In this document: positions 34,149 to 43,496 of the stretch, in pieces
Position numbering within the stretch: position 1 is the stretch's first letter
Layout: each line of letters begins with the position of its first letter
Assembly (NCBI RefSeq): GCF_016592435.1
Contig: NZ_AP014545.1
Location: forward strand, 2,426,693-2,490,692
Length of the DNA stretch: 64,000 nucleotides
Origin: Amphritea japonica ATCC BAA-1530
Lineage (GTDB): Bacteria; Pseudomonadota; Gammaproteobacteria; Pseudomonadales; Balneatricaceae
Direction: 5' to 3'
Made by a program: the position numbers and the translations under genes
Notes under the pieces: generated by a model
What the model was told of the DNA's origin: nothing
What the model saw: only the letters and a program-made list of their open reading frames with translations
Databases searched by the model: none

Positions 34149-34685
34149 TTATGAGAACTCTTCGTCATGCAACCAGGCCGCATGCTTAGGCGCTTTCTTG
34201 GTCTGATCCCATTCCTCTAGCATCAATGGAGCAACCTCTGCCAACTGTTTCATCTGTTCTGGCGTCCCGGAACGATAGGTCAATTCCAATCGATGACCAT
34301 TCGGATCAAAGAAATAGATTGAATGTATGATTCCGTGGTTTGTGACGCCTAAAACATCAAGCCCTTTCGATTCAAGCTCCTCTTTTGCAGCGAGTAAAGC
34401 ATCACGACCTTCCACTTCAAAAGCGATGTGCTGAACCCACTCCGGAGTATTAAGGTCCCGACTCATTCCGGGAGAGTTAGGTAGCTCAAAGAAAGCCAGA
34501 ATATTGCCATTTCCTGCATCTAAAAACAGATGCATATAAGGGTCTGGCTCTTTCGTCGATGGAACTTTGTCTTCAGCAATGGCTACTAAAAAATCCATAT
34601 TCAGATAGTGCTTATAAAATTCAACAGTTTCTTTTGCATCGTTGCAACGGTATGCGACATGATGAATCTGCTTAATGTTTATCAT
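34149..34685 (-). CDS. VOC-fold protein (glyoxalase/dioxygenase superfamily)
   Basis: 178 residues with two beta-alpha-beta-beta-beta modules. Metal-site candidates: H9 or H10 in IHHVAYRC, His in WVQHIAFEV, and Glu in GHRLELTYR. The length is far below 4-hydroxyphenylpyruvate dioxygenase and matches glyoxalase or small extradiol-like enzymes. Position between maiA and fahA suggests action on an intermediate of the same aromatic route, possibly ring cleavage or detoxification (inference). Confidence 0.82.
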   Translation of the reverse strand: MINIKQIHHVAYRCNDAKETVEFYKHYLNMDFLVAIAEDKVPSTKEPDPYMHLFLDAGNGNILAFFELPNSPGMSRDLNTPEWVQHIAFEVEGRDALLAAKEELESKGLDVLGVTNHGIIHSIYFFDPNGHRLELTYRSGTPEQMKQLAEVAPLMLEEWDQTKKAPKHAAWLHDEEFS

Positions 34686-34761
34686 GGAGATTCCTTACAT
34701 TAGTTTTCTTATTTTTAATAACAGAGCACTTTAACTGGATAACCATGGCCATCCATTGTTC

Positions 34762-36075
34762 TTAAGGAATAACGGTTCCAGACACCTCACCAAAACCTAT
34801 CCTGCGAGCACTACTATTGCTGCACCAGCCTTTAAGAATGACTTTATCCCCATCTGCCAGGAAGGTCCGCTGTTCACCATTAGGTAAAGAGAAAGACTTT
34901 TTCCCGCCTGAACTTAGTTCTAACATAGAACCGGTCTCCCCTTCGCTCGCACCTGATTGAGTCCCCGTACCCAGGAAATCACCTGTTCTCAGATTACAGC
35001 CAGTAACCGTGTGGTGAGCGATCATCTGGGAGAGGGTCCAGTAAGATTGAATGAAATTCGATTCGGCAAGCTGTACAGCTGGAGAAGATGCTTCACGCAT
35101 TTGTTCTGTTTCCAGATAAACTTCTAATTTAATATCTATCGCTCCCGCATCTCTCAGAGAGTCAGAATCCAGATAAGCAAGGGGCTGTGGATCTTCAGCG
35201 TCCCTTGTCCAGTTTGCTCTAAATGGCGCCAAAGCTTCCATGGTTACGATCCATGGAGAGACCGATGAGATAAAGTTTTTAGATAAAAAAGGCCCAAGCG
35301 GCTGGTACTCCCACGCCTGAATATCTCTGGCTGACCAGTCATTCAACAGACTCACACCAAAAGCGTGATCTTCTGCACTGTCTAAGTCGATCGGAGTCCC
35401 TAGGTCATTGCCAACACCCATATAGACACCCAGTTCAAGCTCATAATCTAAGCGTTTACAAGGGCCTAACGCTGGAGCTTCCACATCAGCTGATTTTGTT
35501 TGGCCTGAGGGTCTGGCGAAATCATTACCTGAAACAACAATTGACGAGGCCCTGCCATGATAGCCAATAGGTACCCACTTATAATTTGGTAACAACGGGT
35601 TATCAGGCCTGAACAGTGAGCCTACTGTTGTAGCATGGTGTATCGATGTATAAAAATCAGTGTAGTCACCAATGCTGCATGGGAGGGAAAACTCAACCTG
35701 GTCCTGAGGGACTAAACATTCAGCTAGCAGCTGTTTAACCTCTTCTGAGATATCGTTCCGCAACAACTGAGATAACCTTAATCGCAAGGCCGACCAGCAC
35801 TCTTTCCCCAGTGCCATAAACGCATTCAGAGAATCTCCGCCACAAGCCTCGATACCCGAGAGCGCCAGCCCCCCGAACAAATCAGTTTCCTTAGCCTTAA
35901 GCAGGTCAACGATCTGATCTCCAATCGCCACACCGCCTCTGAAAAACTCAGAACTTTCCTGCCTGCGAAAGATAGCAAAAGGGAGGTTTTGAATAGGAAA
36001 GTCAGTTCCGGGCGCATTTGCCGTGTCTACCCAGCTTATTAAATCCGGACTGTGAGTTTCATTAAGTGCAGTCAT
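34762..36075 (-). CDS. fahA: Fumarylacetoacetase
   Basis: 437 residues from ATG 36075, with GGTGG about 10 bases upstream; a longer frame to 36156 adds a hydrophobic stretch without a ribosome site. The N-terminal SH3-like domain (FRRQESSEFFRGGVAIGDQI) and FAH catalytic domain (DYTDFYTSIHHATTVG, GYHGRASSIVVSG, YELELGVYMGVGNDLG, NDWSARDIQAWEYQPLG) are those of true fumarylacetoacetase, which hydrolyses fumarylacetoacetate to fumarate and acetoacetate. No homogentisate dioxygenase gene lies in the window. It is divergent from a LysR gene. Confidence 0.93.
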   Translation of the reverse strand: MTALNETHSPDLISWVDTANAPGTDFPIQNLPFAIFRRQESSEFFRGGVAIGDQIVDLLKAKETDLFGGLALSGIEACGGDSLNAFMALGKECWSALRLRLSQLLRNDISEEVKQLLAECLVPQDQVEFSLPCSIGDYTDFYTSIHHATTVGSLFRPDNPLLPNYKWVPIGYHGRASSIVVSGNDFARPSGQTKSADVEAPALGPCKRLDYELELGVYMGVGNDLGTPIDLDSAEDHAFGVSLLNDWSARDIQAWEYQPLGPFLSKNFISSVSPWIVTMEALAPFRANWTRDAEDPQPLAYLDSDSLRDAGAIDIKLEVYLETEQMREASSPAVQLAESNFIQSYWTLSQMIAHHTVTGCNLRTGDFLGTGTQSGASEGETGSMLELSSGGKKSFSLPNGEQRTFLADGDKVILKGWCSNSSARRIGFGEVSGTVIP

Positions 36076-36161
36076 TGTTGTTCTGTCCACCATCAAAATA
36101 GATATCACTACACTATAGACATTGATAAACAGTACACAATACGCATAATTGAACATTACTA

Positions 36162-36175
36162 TTCCATAAATGGAA
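36162..36175. promoter_or_regulatory. Candidate LysR operator between fahA and the LysR gene
   Basis: Palindrome TTCCAT (36162-36167), AA, ATGGAA (36170-36175), a T-N12-A form close to LysR boxes, in the 125-base divergent gap 26 bases before the regulator start. Binding by the adjacent regulator is inferred. Confidence 0.4.
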
Positions 36176-36200
36176 CAAAATAGAACGTTTCAGAGGATAT

Positions 36201-37106
36201 ATGAGCAATTTCGATGATATTTTCAGCTTTAGTAAAGTTGCCGAATTAAACAGTTATACCAAAGCGGCCAAGCAATTAAACATTCCTAAAGCGACCCTGA
36301 GCAGAAGAATGAAAAACCTTGAAGAGCGCATGGGAGTTAAGCTAATTAACCGGGATACCCGAAAGCTGAGCCTTACCGAAGCAGGCATACACCTCTATAA
36401 AAGCAGCTCCTCCCCTCTGGCACAGCTCAGAGAGATCGAGAATGAAGCCTCCAATTTTCAGACAAAGCCTGCCGGCGATCTGAAAATAACACTGCCTGTA
36501 GATGTCTCGATCCGATTACTAAACGATATCATCTCTGATTTTGTCATGTTGCACCCGCAAATTAACCTGGAAATATTCTTTACTAATGAGGTGGTCGATA
36601 TTATTAACGAAGGGTTTGATTTGGCAATAAGAGGAGGTGCCCCTAAAGACTCAAATCTGATAAGCAAGAAAATACTGTCAAGCAAACTACACTTTTGCTG
36701 CTCACGAACTTACTTTGAAGAACATCAACCGCTATCCCATCCCAACCAGATTAGCAGCCAGAACTTTGTAACCTTTGACTCTCCGACTAGTGAACATATC
36801 AAGATTACCCGAGATCACGAAGAAATCATCCTTCACACACGTAATAGCCTCAGCGTTAACAGTCTGGATATGGTGCTTCAGTGCGCACTGAAAGGTTATG
36901 GCATTGCGATGCTGCCAACTTCAGTTTGCTACGATGCATTAAAGTCAGGCACATTAATACCACTATTCGAAGACTGGAGCAGACCCGCCATAGCGCTCTA
37001 TGCCTTGTATCCGAACAGGGTAAAAACGAACAAACTTCAGCTATTCATAGAGTATGTAGAACGCAGGTTAAGCGATATTGAGCTGAAGTTTAAAACCTTT
37101 GAGTAG
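36201..37106 (+). CDS. LysR-family transcriptional regulator
   Basis: 301 residues from ATG 36201, ribosome site AGAGGA. The winged helix-turn-helix (about 1-60) contains SYTKAAKQLNIPKATLSRRM, and the LysR substrate-binding domain covers about 90-295 (GDLKITLPVDVSI, NEGFDLAIRGG, CALKGYGIAMLPTSV). It most likely controls the divergent fahA-VOC-maiA genes in response to an aromatic intermediate (inference from arrangement). Confidence 0.92.
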   Translation: MSNFDDIFSFSKVAELNSYTKAAKQLNIPKATLSRRMKNLEERMGVKLINRDTRKLSLTEAGIHLYKSSSSPLAQLREIENEASNFQTKPAGDLKITLPVDVSIRLLNDIISDFVMLHPQINLEIFFTNEVVDIINEGFDLAIRGGAPKDSNLISKKILSSKLHFCCSRTYFEEHQPLSHPNQISSQNFVTFDSPTSEHIKITRDHEEIILHTRNSLSVNSLDMVLQCALKGYGIAMLPTSVCYDALKSGTLIPLFEDWSRPAIALYALYPNRVKTNKLQLFIEYVERRLSDIELKFKTFE

Positions 37107-37650
37107 TTCTGCAGGAGAATCAGAAGACTCTGGCCAGGCACACTCCAGTTCAGCCAACATTAATGATACTTGCAGATACTGTCATTAGGTTAGCCAGCAA
37201 TGGGGCTATATCAACGAGAGACTAATTCTCCATTACCGGCCCATAAATTCAAAAATAAATGACTACAACTGATGATGAAGAATCATAGAAAAAAGTATCG
37301 TAATGATCAGCTTTCATGCTTTACTAACAGATAGTTTGAATTAAAACAAAGCCTGCAGAACATCAACTAAAGGCCAATACGATACAAAAATATTAGCATT
37401 GATGTATCAATAGGTATCATATTATAATGATCCAGGTCAGTTACATAATAAAAAACCAACCATGCTGTCGACAAAAACTGATGTATTTAACTGAGCTTGC
37501 TGCAGTTTTAAGAATGCGGCATACAGCTCAATGCGACTGCCCAAGACAATTACATGAGCATATAGGTTGATTCCTTGAAGGTATTAATCTATAAATGCTT
37601 AACATGTTTAGTAATCAACAATAAAAATAGTATAAATAGAGGAAGACATA
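37107..37650 (+). other. Long intergenic region before the TRAP binding protein
   Basis: 544 bases, AT rich, with no convincing frame. It holds a promoter-like element near 37399-37428 and then about 220 bases of possible leader before the dctP-type gene. GATAC/GTATC words recur (near 37292, 37377 and 37404-37419). I saw no terminator or RNA structure that I could name. Confidence 0.5.
37399..37428 (+). promoter_or_regulatory. Candidate sigma-70 promoter with direct-repeat operator
   Basis: TTGATG (37399-37404), 18 bases, TATAAT (37423-37428). Within the spacer GTATCA occurs twice exactly 10 bases apart (37404-37409 and 37414-37419), one helical turn, as expected for a regulator bound over the promoter. 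It is far (222 bases) from the start codon at 37651. Confidence 0.45.
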
Positions 37651-38661
37651 ATGAATTTAAAGAAAGCGCTTGCGATCGGTATATTCATGGGTGTTGCAGG
37701 CCAGGCAACGGCAGAAACAACTCTGCGTGTAGCAAGCTGGTTACCACCAACCCACCCACAAAACGCTGTTGTATGGCCAACCTGGTCTAAATGGGTTGAA
37801 GAAGCGACCGAAGGCCGGGTTAAAGTTGCCGTTGAATACGGTATGGGCCACCCAAAAACCATGTTCGAAATAGTCGAAGATGGCGTTGCTGACGCATCTT
37901 TCTCTTACCACGGTTACGTACCAGGCCGCTTCAAACTGACTCAGGTAGTCGAGCAGCCTCTGCTGGGTGTTAATGCCGAAGCAGCATCCGTGGCTCACTG
38001 GAAAATCCACCAAAAATACTTCACTCAGGCAAATGAGCATGAAGGCCTTGAAGTAATTGGTCTGTTCACACACGGACCAGGCCAGATCCACCTGGCTGAT
38101 CCTGTCAGCTCTCTTGCTGATCTGAAAGGCAAAAAGATTCGTCTTGGCGGCGGTATTCAAGGTGAAATCGGACACCGCATGGGCGTTACTGCTGTAGGCG
38201 CTCCAGCACCGAAAGTATATGAGATGATGCAACAAGGTGTTATCGACGGCGTTTTCATTCCGATGGGCGAGCAGAAATCTCTGCGTCTTAAAGAAGTTGC
38301 TAAAAACGTTATCGCCTTACCAGGCGGCATGTACCTGGGTAGTTTCTCAATGTTCATGAACCCTGACTTCCTTGCAGACCTGGATCCTAAAGATCGCGAG
38401 GCGATTCTGAATGTATCAGGCGAGAAGCTTTCCGCTATGGCAGGTAAAGCATGGGATGCAGGCGATGCTGAAGGTCTGGCCGCAGCTCAGGAAGCTGGCG
38501 TAAACATTACCATGGTTAAAGATGGCGACGCTCTTTCTACAGAGTTCGCAAATCTGGCCAAGGGCATGGATGAAAACTTCTACGCAGCAGCAGCTGATCG
38601 TAAAGTTGATGGCAAAGCAGCGCTTAGCGAGTTGCGCGAAATAGCGCGTAGCTATAAGTAA
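37651..38661 (+). CDS. TRAP transporter solute-binding protein (DctP family)
   Basis: 336 residues, signal peptide 1-22 (ending QATAE), ribosome site AGAGGAAG. DctP fold: TTLRVASWLPPTHPQN, LADLKGKKIRLGGGIQGE, VYEMMQQGVIDGVFIP (signature helix with substrate-contacting region), FSMFMNPDFLADL. It binds an organic acid in the periplasm for import. No DctQ/DctM membrane genes are adjacent, so the permease is elsewhere or shared. The neighbouring aromatic genes hint at an aromatic or carboxylate ligand, which is not proven. Confidence 0.9.
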   Translation: MNLKKALAIGIFMGVAGQATAETTLRVASWLPPTHPQNAVVWPTWSKWVEEATEGRVKVAVEYGMGHPKTMFEIVEDGVADASFSYHGYVPGRFKLTQVVEQPLLGVNAEAASVAHWKIHQKYFTQANEHEGLEVIGLFTHGPGQIHLADPVSSLADLKGKKIRLGGGIQGEIGHRMGVTAVGAPAPKVYEMMQQGVIDGVFIPMGEQKSLRLKEVAKNVIALPGGMYLGSFSMFMNPDFLADLDPKDREAILNVSGEKLSAMAGKAWDAGDAEGLAAAQEAGVNITMVKDGDALSTEFANLAKGMDENFYAAAADRKVDGKAALSELREIARSYK

Positions 38662-38721
38662 AACAAGCTAAATCAACAACGCTGCAGCATCTGCTAACAG
38701 CGTTAGCGATTCTATAAAAAG

Positions 38722-38744
38722 CCAGTCATTCGACTGGTTTTTTT
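38722..38744 (+). terminator. Intrinsic terminator after the TRAP binding protein gene
   Basis: CCAGTC (38722-38727) / GACTGG (38732-38737), loop ATTC, then seven T. It lies 60 bases after the stop codon. Confidence 0.85.
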
Positions 38745-38797
38745 GTGCCCGTTAAATACCACTTTATAAATAAGCTTCTCATTGGAGGTCTCTTTTT

Positions 38798-38890
38798 ATG
38801 TATAAAATGTTACCTTTACGTAAAAAGCAAGTTTGCCCAGATAAACAACGATCTATAAAATGTACTAATGCCTGCAAGCAGGTGAAGTAA
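38798..38890 (+). CDS. Possible 30-residue small protein or leader peptide before paaX
   Basis: ATG 38798 has a strong ribosome site GGAGG (38784-38788) at 9 bases. It codes for 30 residues, rich in Lys/Arg with three Cys (MYKMLPLRKKQ to CTNACKQVK), stop 38888-38890, 22 bases before paaX. Only the ribosome site and position support it. It could be a leader affecting paaX or a chance frame. Confidence 0.35.
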   Translation: MYKMLPLRKKQVCPDKQRSIKCTNACKQVK

Positions 38891-38912
38891 AATAAAACTA
38901 ACATGGAATCAC

Positions 38913-39842
38913 ATGTCCGCCTTCCCAGCCCTTGAAACACTGATTGACAACTTTCGAAGCCGCCGACCTTTTCGCGCAGGTTCGTTAATCATTACCCTGT
39001 ATGGAGACGCAATTGCTACTCGCGGGGGTACCGTCTGGCTTGGAAGCCTAATCAAACTTTTAGAACCACTTGGGCTTAATCAACGCCTGGTTCGCACCTC
39101 GGTATTCCGGCTATCTAAAGAAAACTGGCTGGCGGCTGAGCAGGTTGGTCGCAGAAGTTACTATAGCCTGACAGGCCCCGGTATTCGGCGCTTCAGAGAA
39201 GCCTTTAAGAGGGTATATGCTGAACACAACCCTGAGTGGGATGGCCGCTGGCTGATGGCGGTACTTAATCAGCTAAGCCAGGATGATCGCCATAAATTGC
39301 GACAGGAACTCGAATGGCATGGCTTTGGCACCTTAGCACCTACCGTGCTGCTACATCCACAGATGAGAAAACCAGAATTCCAGGGGCTTCTACAAGAATT
39401 TGAATTTCACAATGATGTCATCATATTCGAAGATTTAGGTGAAGGTTCGATCGCTAGTCGCGCCCTCCGTTTACAAACACGCGAGTCATGGAATTTGCCA
39501 AAACTTTCTGAAAGCTATCAGAACTTTCTGGATAAATTCAGACCGATCTGGAACCATCTAAAAGAGAAAAACAGCCCTTCACCCGAGCAATGCTTTCAAA
39601 TTCGCTTATTACTGATTCATGAGTATCGAAGAATAATTCTTCGAGATCCGGAACTACCTGAAGAGTTACTGCCAGGAGACTGGGCCGGCAGTGCTGCCCG
39701 ACAACTTTGTTACAACATCTATCAACGTACCTGGCAGGGCGCTGAACAGCACATGGATGACATTCTGGAAACAGCAGAAGGCCCTCTTCCTCCACCCAAT
39801 AGTAAATTTTACCAACGTTATGGTGGGCTCAAAAGCTTATAG
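38913..39842 (+). CDS. paaX: Phenylacetate operon repressor PaaX
   Basis: 309 residues. The N-terminal winged helix (about 20-90) contains SLIITLYGDAIATRGGTVWL and NQRLVRTSVFRLSKENWL; the later PaaX-type region contains GRWLMAVLNQLSQDDRHKLR and LRDPELPEELLPGDWAGSAA. In known systems PaaX represses paa genes and is released by phenylacetyl-CoA. It is on the + strand beside paaY-paaN (minus), about 2.9 kb from the main operon it should control. Confidence 0.93.
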   Translation: MSAFPALETLIDNFRSRRPFRAGSLIITLYGDAIATRGGTVWLGSLIKLLEPLGLNQRLVRTSVFRLSKENWLAAEQVGRRSYYSLTGPGIRRFREAFKRVYAEHNPEWDGRWLMAVLNQLSQDDRHKLRQELEWHGFGTLAPTVLLHPQMRKPEFQGLLQEFEFHNDVIIFEDLGEGSIASRALRLQTRESWNLPKLSESYQNFLDKFRPIWNHLKEKNSPSPEQCFQIRLLLIHEYRRIILRDPELPEELLPGDWAGSAARQLCYNIYQRTWQGAEQHMDDILETAEGPLPPPNSKFYQRYGGLKSL

Positions 39843-39862
39843 CTGCGTAAGTATAAAAAAAA

Positions 39863-39885
39863 ACGAGGCTGAGCCTCGTTTTTTT
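39863..39885. terminator. Bidirectional terminator between paaX and paaY
   Basis: ACGAGGC (39863-39869) / GCCTCGT (39873-39879), loop TGA, flanked by an A tract before and a T tract after. It lies between convergent genes. Confidence 0.88.
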
Positions 39886-39898
39886 AATATCGGATTGT

Positions 39899-40501
39899 CT
39901 ACGTATCAGTTTGGTATTTAGGCTTAACTTCACCGACCTTAAGTCTCGGGCGATCAGCCTCTACCTCTGTCAGGGCTTCCACCGATTCCATCGTATTCAA
40001 GCAACGCACCGTGAGCTCCTGATAAGTTGCAGTCCCTGCACTTTTCCAGGCCACCTCCTTATCACTCAGCGCTCTTATAACCTTTGCAGGCGTTCCCACC
40101 ACCATACTGCGTCGCTCGCAGCTAAACGCGGCTTTAACGAAGGCACAAGCTGCCACGATCGACTCTTCACCAATAACAGCACCATCCATAATCACTGCAT
40201 TCATGCCTATCAGAGCATTACGCCCCACACGACAACCATGCAACACCGCACCGTGACCGACATGTCCATCTTTCTCAACAACCGTATCCGTTCCCGGAAA
40301 ACCATGCAGCACACAGGTATCTTGAACATTAGCGCCCTCTTCAAGCACTAAGCGACCAAAATCTCCGCGTAGCGATGCGCCCGGGCCAACATAACACCGC
40401 GGCCCAACTATCACATCACCAATTAATATCGCAGTAGGGTGAACAAAAGCTGTGGAATCTACAACCGGTGTCACGCCATCAATACTATAAACCTGCATCA
40501 A
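39899..40501 (-). CDS. paaY: PaaY, gamma-carbonic-anhydrase-fold thioesterase
   Basis: 200 residues with a left-handed beta-helix of hexapeptide repeats ([20 protein letters not shown]) and the three metal histidines in [17 protein letters not shown]. Characterised PaaY proteins hydrolyse dead-end ring CoA esters formed when the epoxide pathway stalls, protecting the CoA pool. Cotranscribed with paaN, 23 bases downstream of it. Confidence 0.92.
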   Translation of the reverse strand: MMQVYSIDGVTPVVDSTAFVHPTAILIGDVIVGPRCYVGPGASLRGDFGRLVLEEGANVQDTCVLHGFPGTDTVVEKDGHVGHGAVLHGCRVGRNALIGMNAVIMDGAVIGEESIVAACAFVKAAFSCERRSMVVGTPAKVIRALSDKEVAWKSAGTATYQELTVRCLNTMESVEALTEVEADRPRLKVGEVKPKYQTDT

Positions 40502-40524
40502 CGCCTCCTTTACTTAATACACTT

Positions 40525-42198
40525 TTATACGTCTGTATGACGACGACTTTGCACTACAGCAAAACGTCCAGCAACAAACGCGGGATCAGTCAGGGCAGCA
40601 TTGGCCGCCGGGTTATTACCTGTCGCATGAAAATCACTGAAAGCAGCTGACTGATTAACAAATACGCCGCTATCCAAATTACAGGATAATGCAACTCCCT
40701 GTTCAATTGCCACACTTTCAGCCGCATCTAATACCGCATCATCGGTTGAGTATACACCGAAGGTAATCGCTCCTTTCGAGGCAACCACATTCGAAATCAA
40801 GGCAAGGCCCTGCTCAGTACTGTCAACAGCAACAATAAATGAGATGGGTCCAAACTGTTCCTGCTGCCAGACAGAATCAGCGCCATCAACCGAGAGAATT
40901 AACGGCGTGTGATACACGGCTCCTTTAAAGCCTGGCATCGAGTGAGTTTCAGAAGCAAGCACAACCCTGCCCAACTCGGCCGCCAGTTCTAAGCGTCTGA
41001 CGGTCACAGGATTAGGAATCGCTCCGAGTACACCCGCAGCACGTTCAGGGTCAGACAGGAATTTCTTGATAGTGTCACACAAAACTGAAGACACTTCTTC
41101 AAAACTCATATGGCCCTTATCAGTAATGATACCCCCACGTGGAATTAACAATGCCTGAGGCGTAGTACACATCTGACCGGAATATAAACTAAGCGAAAAA
41201 GCCAGGTTCTGAGCTGCCCGTTTCATATTCGCCACACTATCGATCAGAATAGTATTCACTCCGGCCTGCTCTTTATACAACTGAGCCTGAGTCGCATGAG
41301 CAGATAACCAGTCACCAAATGCATTACCACCGGTGTAATCGATCAGGCGAACATCCTTATGCGTTGCTAATGCCTGTGCAATCCCCACCGCTTCGCCTTC
41401 AGCGGCCATGGTGACCAGCTTAGGATCAAAACCCGCTTCGACTAATACCTGCTGGCATACCTGAACCGTTATCGCAACGGGTAATACAGCTTGCGAATGG
41501 GGCTTAACAATAACCGGGTTTCCTGTGACTAAACTCGCAAAAAGGCCAGGGTAAGTATTCCAGGTCGGAAAAGTTGAACAAGCCACTACCAGAGCAACGC
41601 CCTTAGGTACGATGTGGTAACGCTTACTCATCACTAAGGGATCATGCTTGCCTTGCGGCTTATGCCAAAGCGAATCCCTGGGTACACCGTCTGTCGCCAA
41701 CCAGGCAGTCGCTATCGCTTCAAGTCCACGATCCTGTGCATGAGGGCCGCCCGCCTGAAAGGCCATCGCAAAGCCCTGACCGGTCGTGTGCATCGTAGCA
41801 TGACCCAGCTCAAAGCTACGTTTATTCAAGCGATCAAGTATCTCAAGGCAGACTCCGGTTCGAACAGAAGGGCCTGCATCTCTCCACTGAGGTAACGCCG
41901 CTTTAGCAGCATCCACTAAATCTTCCGCAAGATATTGGTCATAGTGAATACCCAGGGCACCGGTATACGGCGAGATTTCAATCCCTGTTGTACTAATAAC
42001 CTCAGGCCCTTTGAGTGAAAAAGGCTTATTCAGGCACGATTCGTAAGCATTTAAACCCTCTTCCCTCGCTGAAGCGCCGTAGAACTTTCCACTCGGAATT
42101 TCTGGATACGGAGTCCAGTGACCACGTTCCTGTACCGCCTGACACGCTTGCTCTAAAACAGCCTTATGCAGATCGAAAAAATTAGGTGTAGATGGCAT
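40525..42198 (-). CDS. paaN: Phenylacetate degradation protein PaaN (aldehyde dehydrogenase type)
   Basis: 557 residues from ATG 42198, with TTGGAG about 6 bases upstream; an ATG at 42210 overlaps that site. Aldehyde-dehydrogenase fold: CSTFPTWNTYPGLFASLVTG, KPHSQAVLPVAITVQVC, IDYTGGNAFGDWL, catalytic Cys in YSGQMCTTPQALLI. It matches the PaaN subfamily without the MaoC hydratase domain of PaaZ. As paaZ is also present, PaaN likely handles a side reaction of the semialdehyde route; its precise substrate is not established. Confidence 0.88.
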   Translation of the reverse strand: MPSTPNFFDLHKAVLEQACQAVQERGHWTPYPEIPSGKFYGASAREEGLNAYESCLNKPFSLKGPEVISTTGIEISPYTGALGIHYDQYLAEDLVDAAKAALPQWRDAGPSVRTGVCLEILDRLNKRSFELGHATMHTTGQGFAMAFQAGGPHAQDRGLEAIATAWLATDGVPRDSLWHKPQGKHDPLVMSKRYHIVPKGVALVVACSTFPTWNTYPGLFASLVTGNPVIVKPHSQAVLPVAITVQVCQQVLVEAGFDPKLVTMAAEGEAVGIAQALATHKDVRLIDYTGGNAFGDWLSAHATQAQLYKEQAGVNTILIDSVANMKRAAQNLAFSLSLYSGQMCTTPQALLIPRGGIITDKGHMSFEEVSSVLCDTIKKFLSDPERAAGVLGAIPNPVTVRRLELAAELGRVVLASETHSMPGFKGAVYHTPLILSVDGADSVWQQEQFGPISFIVAVDSTEQGLALISNVVASKGAITFGVYSTDDAVLDAAESVAIEQGVALSCNLDSGVFVNQSAAFSDFHATGNNPAANAALTDPAFVAGRFAVVQSRRHTDV

Positions 42199-42712
42199 TA
42201 GATACTCCAATGAAAACCAACATCAAACAACATTACGATTCAAAAAAACAAAATAAATTAACTTTTTTGTATCCCTTCTTGGAAACAACTATAACCCAAT
42301 CCTTTGACTCACATCAACAAAAAATATATTTATCCTTATTTTTCAACAAGTTATATCCACATTACTTTCCATTGAAAAGCATCATAAAAAGGCAAAAAAT
42401 TAGACTAATTATCCTATTACAGATGACCACAGCCACTGTGTAGAGATCTGAACATTCACCCAAAAAACCACATAATAACAATATGTTAACGGCAAAATTC
42501 AACAAATAAAACACAACCCAAAAATGACACAATAAATGATCAAAAATTTGACAAAGTGCATCACTTTAGATTTTACTGTCATTAATTGATCAGCATCAAT
42601 ATTTGTTTCGTCTTACTATTTACATCAGACGATCAGACATTAAGCCGACAGAAAAGCACACCGAGCTGCAGAGAAAGTGCTTACAAAATAAAGCTATACA
42701 ACAGGGCAATGC
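42199..42712. promoter_or_regulatory. Divergent regulatory region between paaN and paaF
   Basis: 514 AT-rich bases serving two divergent operons. Toward paaF: TTGACA (42548-42553), 18 bases, TTTACT (42572-42577). Just downstream lies an inverted repeat ATTGAT (42585-42590) CAGC ATCAAT (42595-42600), placed over the expected transcription start and so a candidate repressor site, possibly for PaaX. I could not match it to a published PaaX box. No clear promoter toward paaN was picked. Confidence 0.45.
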
Positions 42713-43492
42713 ATGAACACACCAACAAACCTTCTTATCAGCGGGCCGTCTAACGGCGTGCTAACGATTACCCTTCACCGACCTGAAGCACTAAACGCAC
42801 TCAATACAAAACTACTCGAAGAATTAGTAGAGCAACTAGAAGCCGCTGAGAAGAATAATGATATCGGCGCTGTCGTTATTACAGGCTCAGCTAAAGCCTT
42901 TGCAGCAGGCGCTGATGTACGGGAGATGGCGTCTCTGGATGCCGTTGGAGTGCTGAAAGACCCTCGTGTTGAACACTGGAAACGCGTAACAGCATTTAAA
43001 AAACCAATTATCGCCGCCGTTAATGGATTCTGTTTTGGCGGAGGTTGTGAACTTGCAATGCACGCCGACATCATCATCGCGGGTGAGGACGCCAAGTTCG
43101 GCCAACCTGAAATCAAATTAGGCATTATGCCTGGTGCAGGCGGTACTCAGCGGCTCCTTAGAAGTGTTGGTAAATCTCTGGCAATGCAGATGGTACTGAC
43201 CGGTGAACCTATCACCGCAGGCCAGGCTATGAGCGCCGGCTTAATTTCAGAAATCACCCTGTCTGAAATGACCCTTGAGCGAGCACAAACAGTCGCAGCA
43301 CAAATTTCAAGACACGCACCTATTGCCGTAGAAATGGCGAAAGATGCCTTACTCAAAGCATTTGATACTGACCTCAGTTCCGGACTTCTTTATGAACGCA
43401 AAGCATTCACACTGCTTGCCGCCACCGAAGACCGTAACGAAGGTATCAATGCCTTTCTGGAAAAACGCAAACCCTTATTCAAAGGATGCTAA
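42713..43492 (+). CDS. paaF: Enoyl-CoA hydratase PaaF (2,3-dehydroadipyl-CoA hydratase)
   Basis: 259 residues, crotonase fold. Oxyanion-hole parts KAFAAGADVREM and NGFCFGGGCELAMH, the catalytic Glu region FGQPEIKLGIMPGAGGTQRL. First gene of the twelve-gene paa operon. It hydrates 2,3-dehydroadipyl-CoA in the lower pathway. The gene product ends four bases before paaG starts. Confidence 0.92.
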   Translation: MNTPTNLLISGPSNGVLTITLHRPEALNALNTKLLEELVEQLEAAEKNNDIGAVVITGSAKAFAAGADVREMASLDAVGVLKDPRVEHWKRVTAFKKPIIAAVNGFCFGGGCELAMHADIIIAGEDAKFGQPEIKLGIMPGAGGTQRLLRSVGKSLAMQMVLTGEPITAGQAMSAGLISEITLSEMTLERAQTVAAQISRHAPIAVEMAKDALLKAFDTDLSSGLLYERKAFTLLAATEDRNEGINAFLEKRKPLFKGC

Positions 43493-43496
43493 GCCA

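Noticed and set aside
43344-43496. Longer start for paaG
   Set aside because: Lies inside paaF in another frame; ATG 43497 starts the crotonase fold properly.
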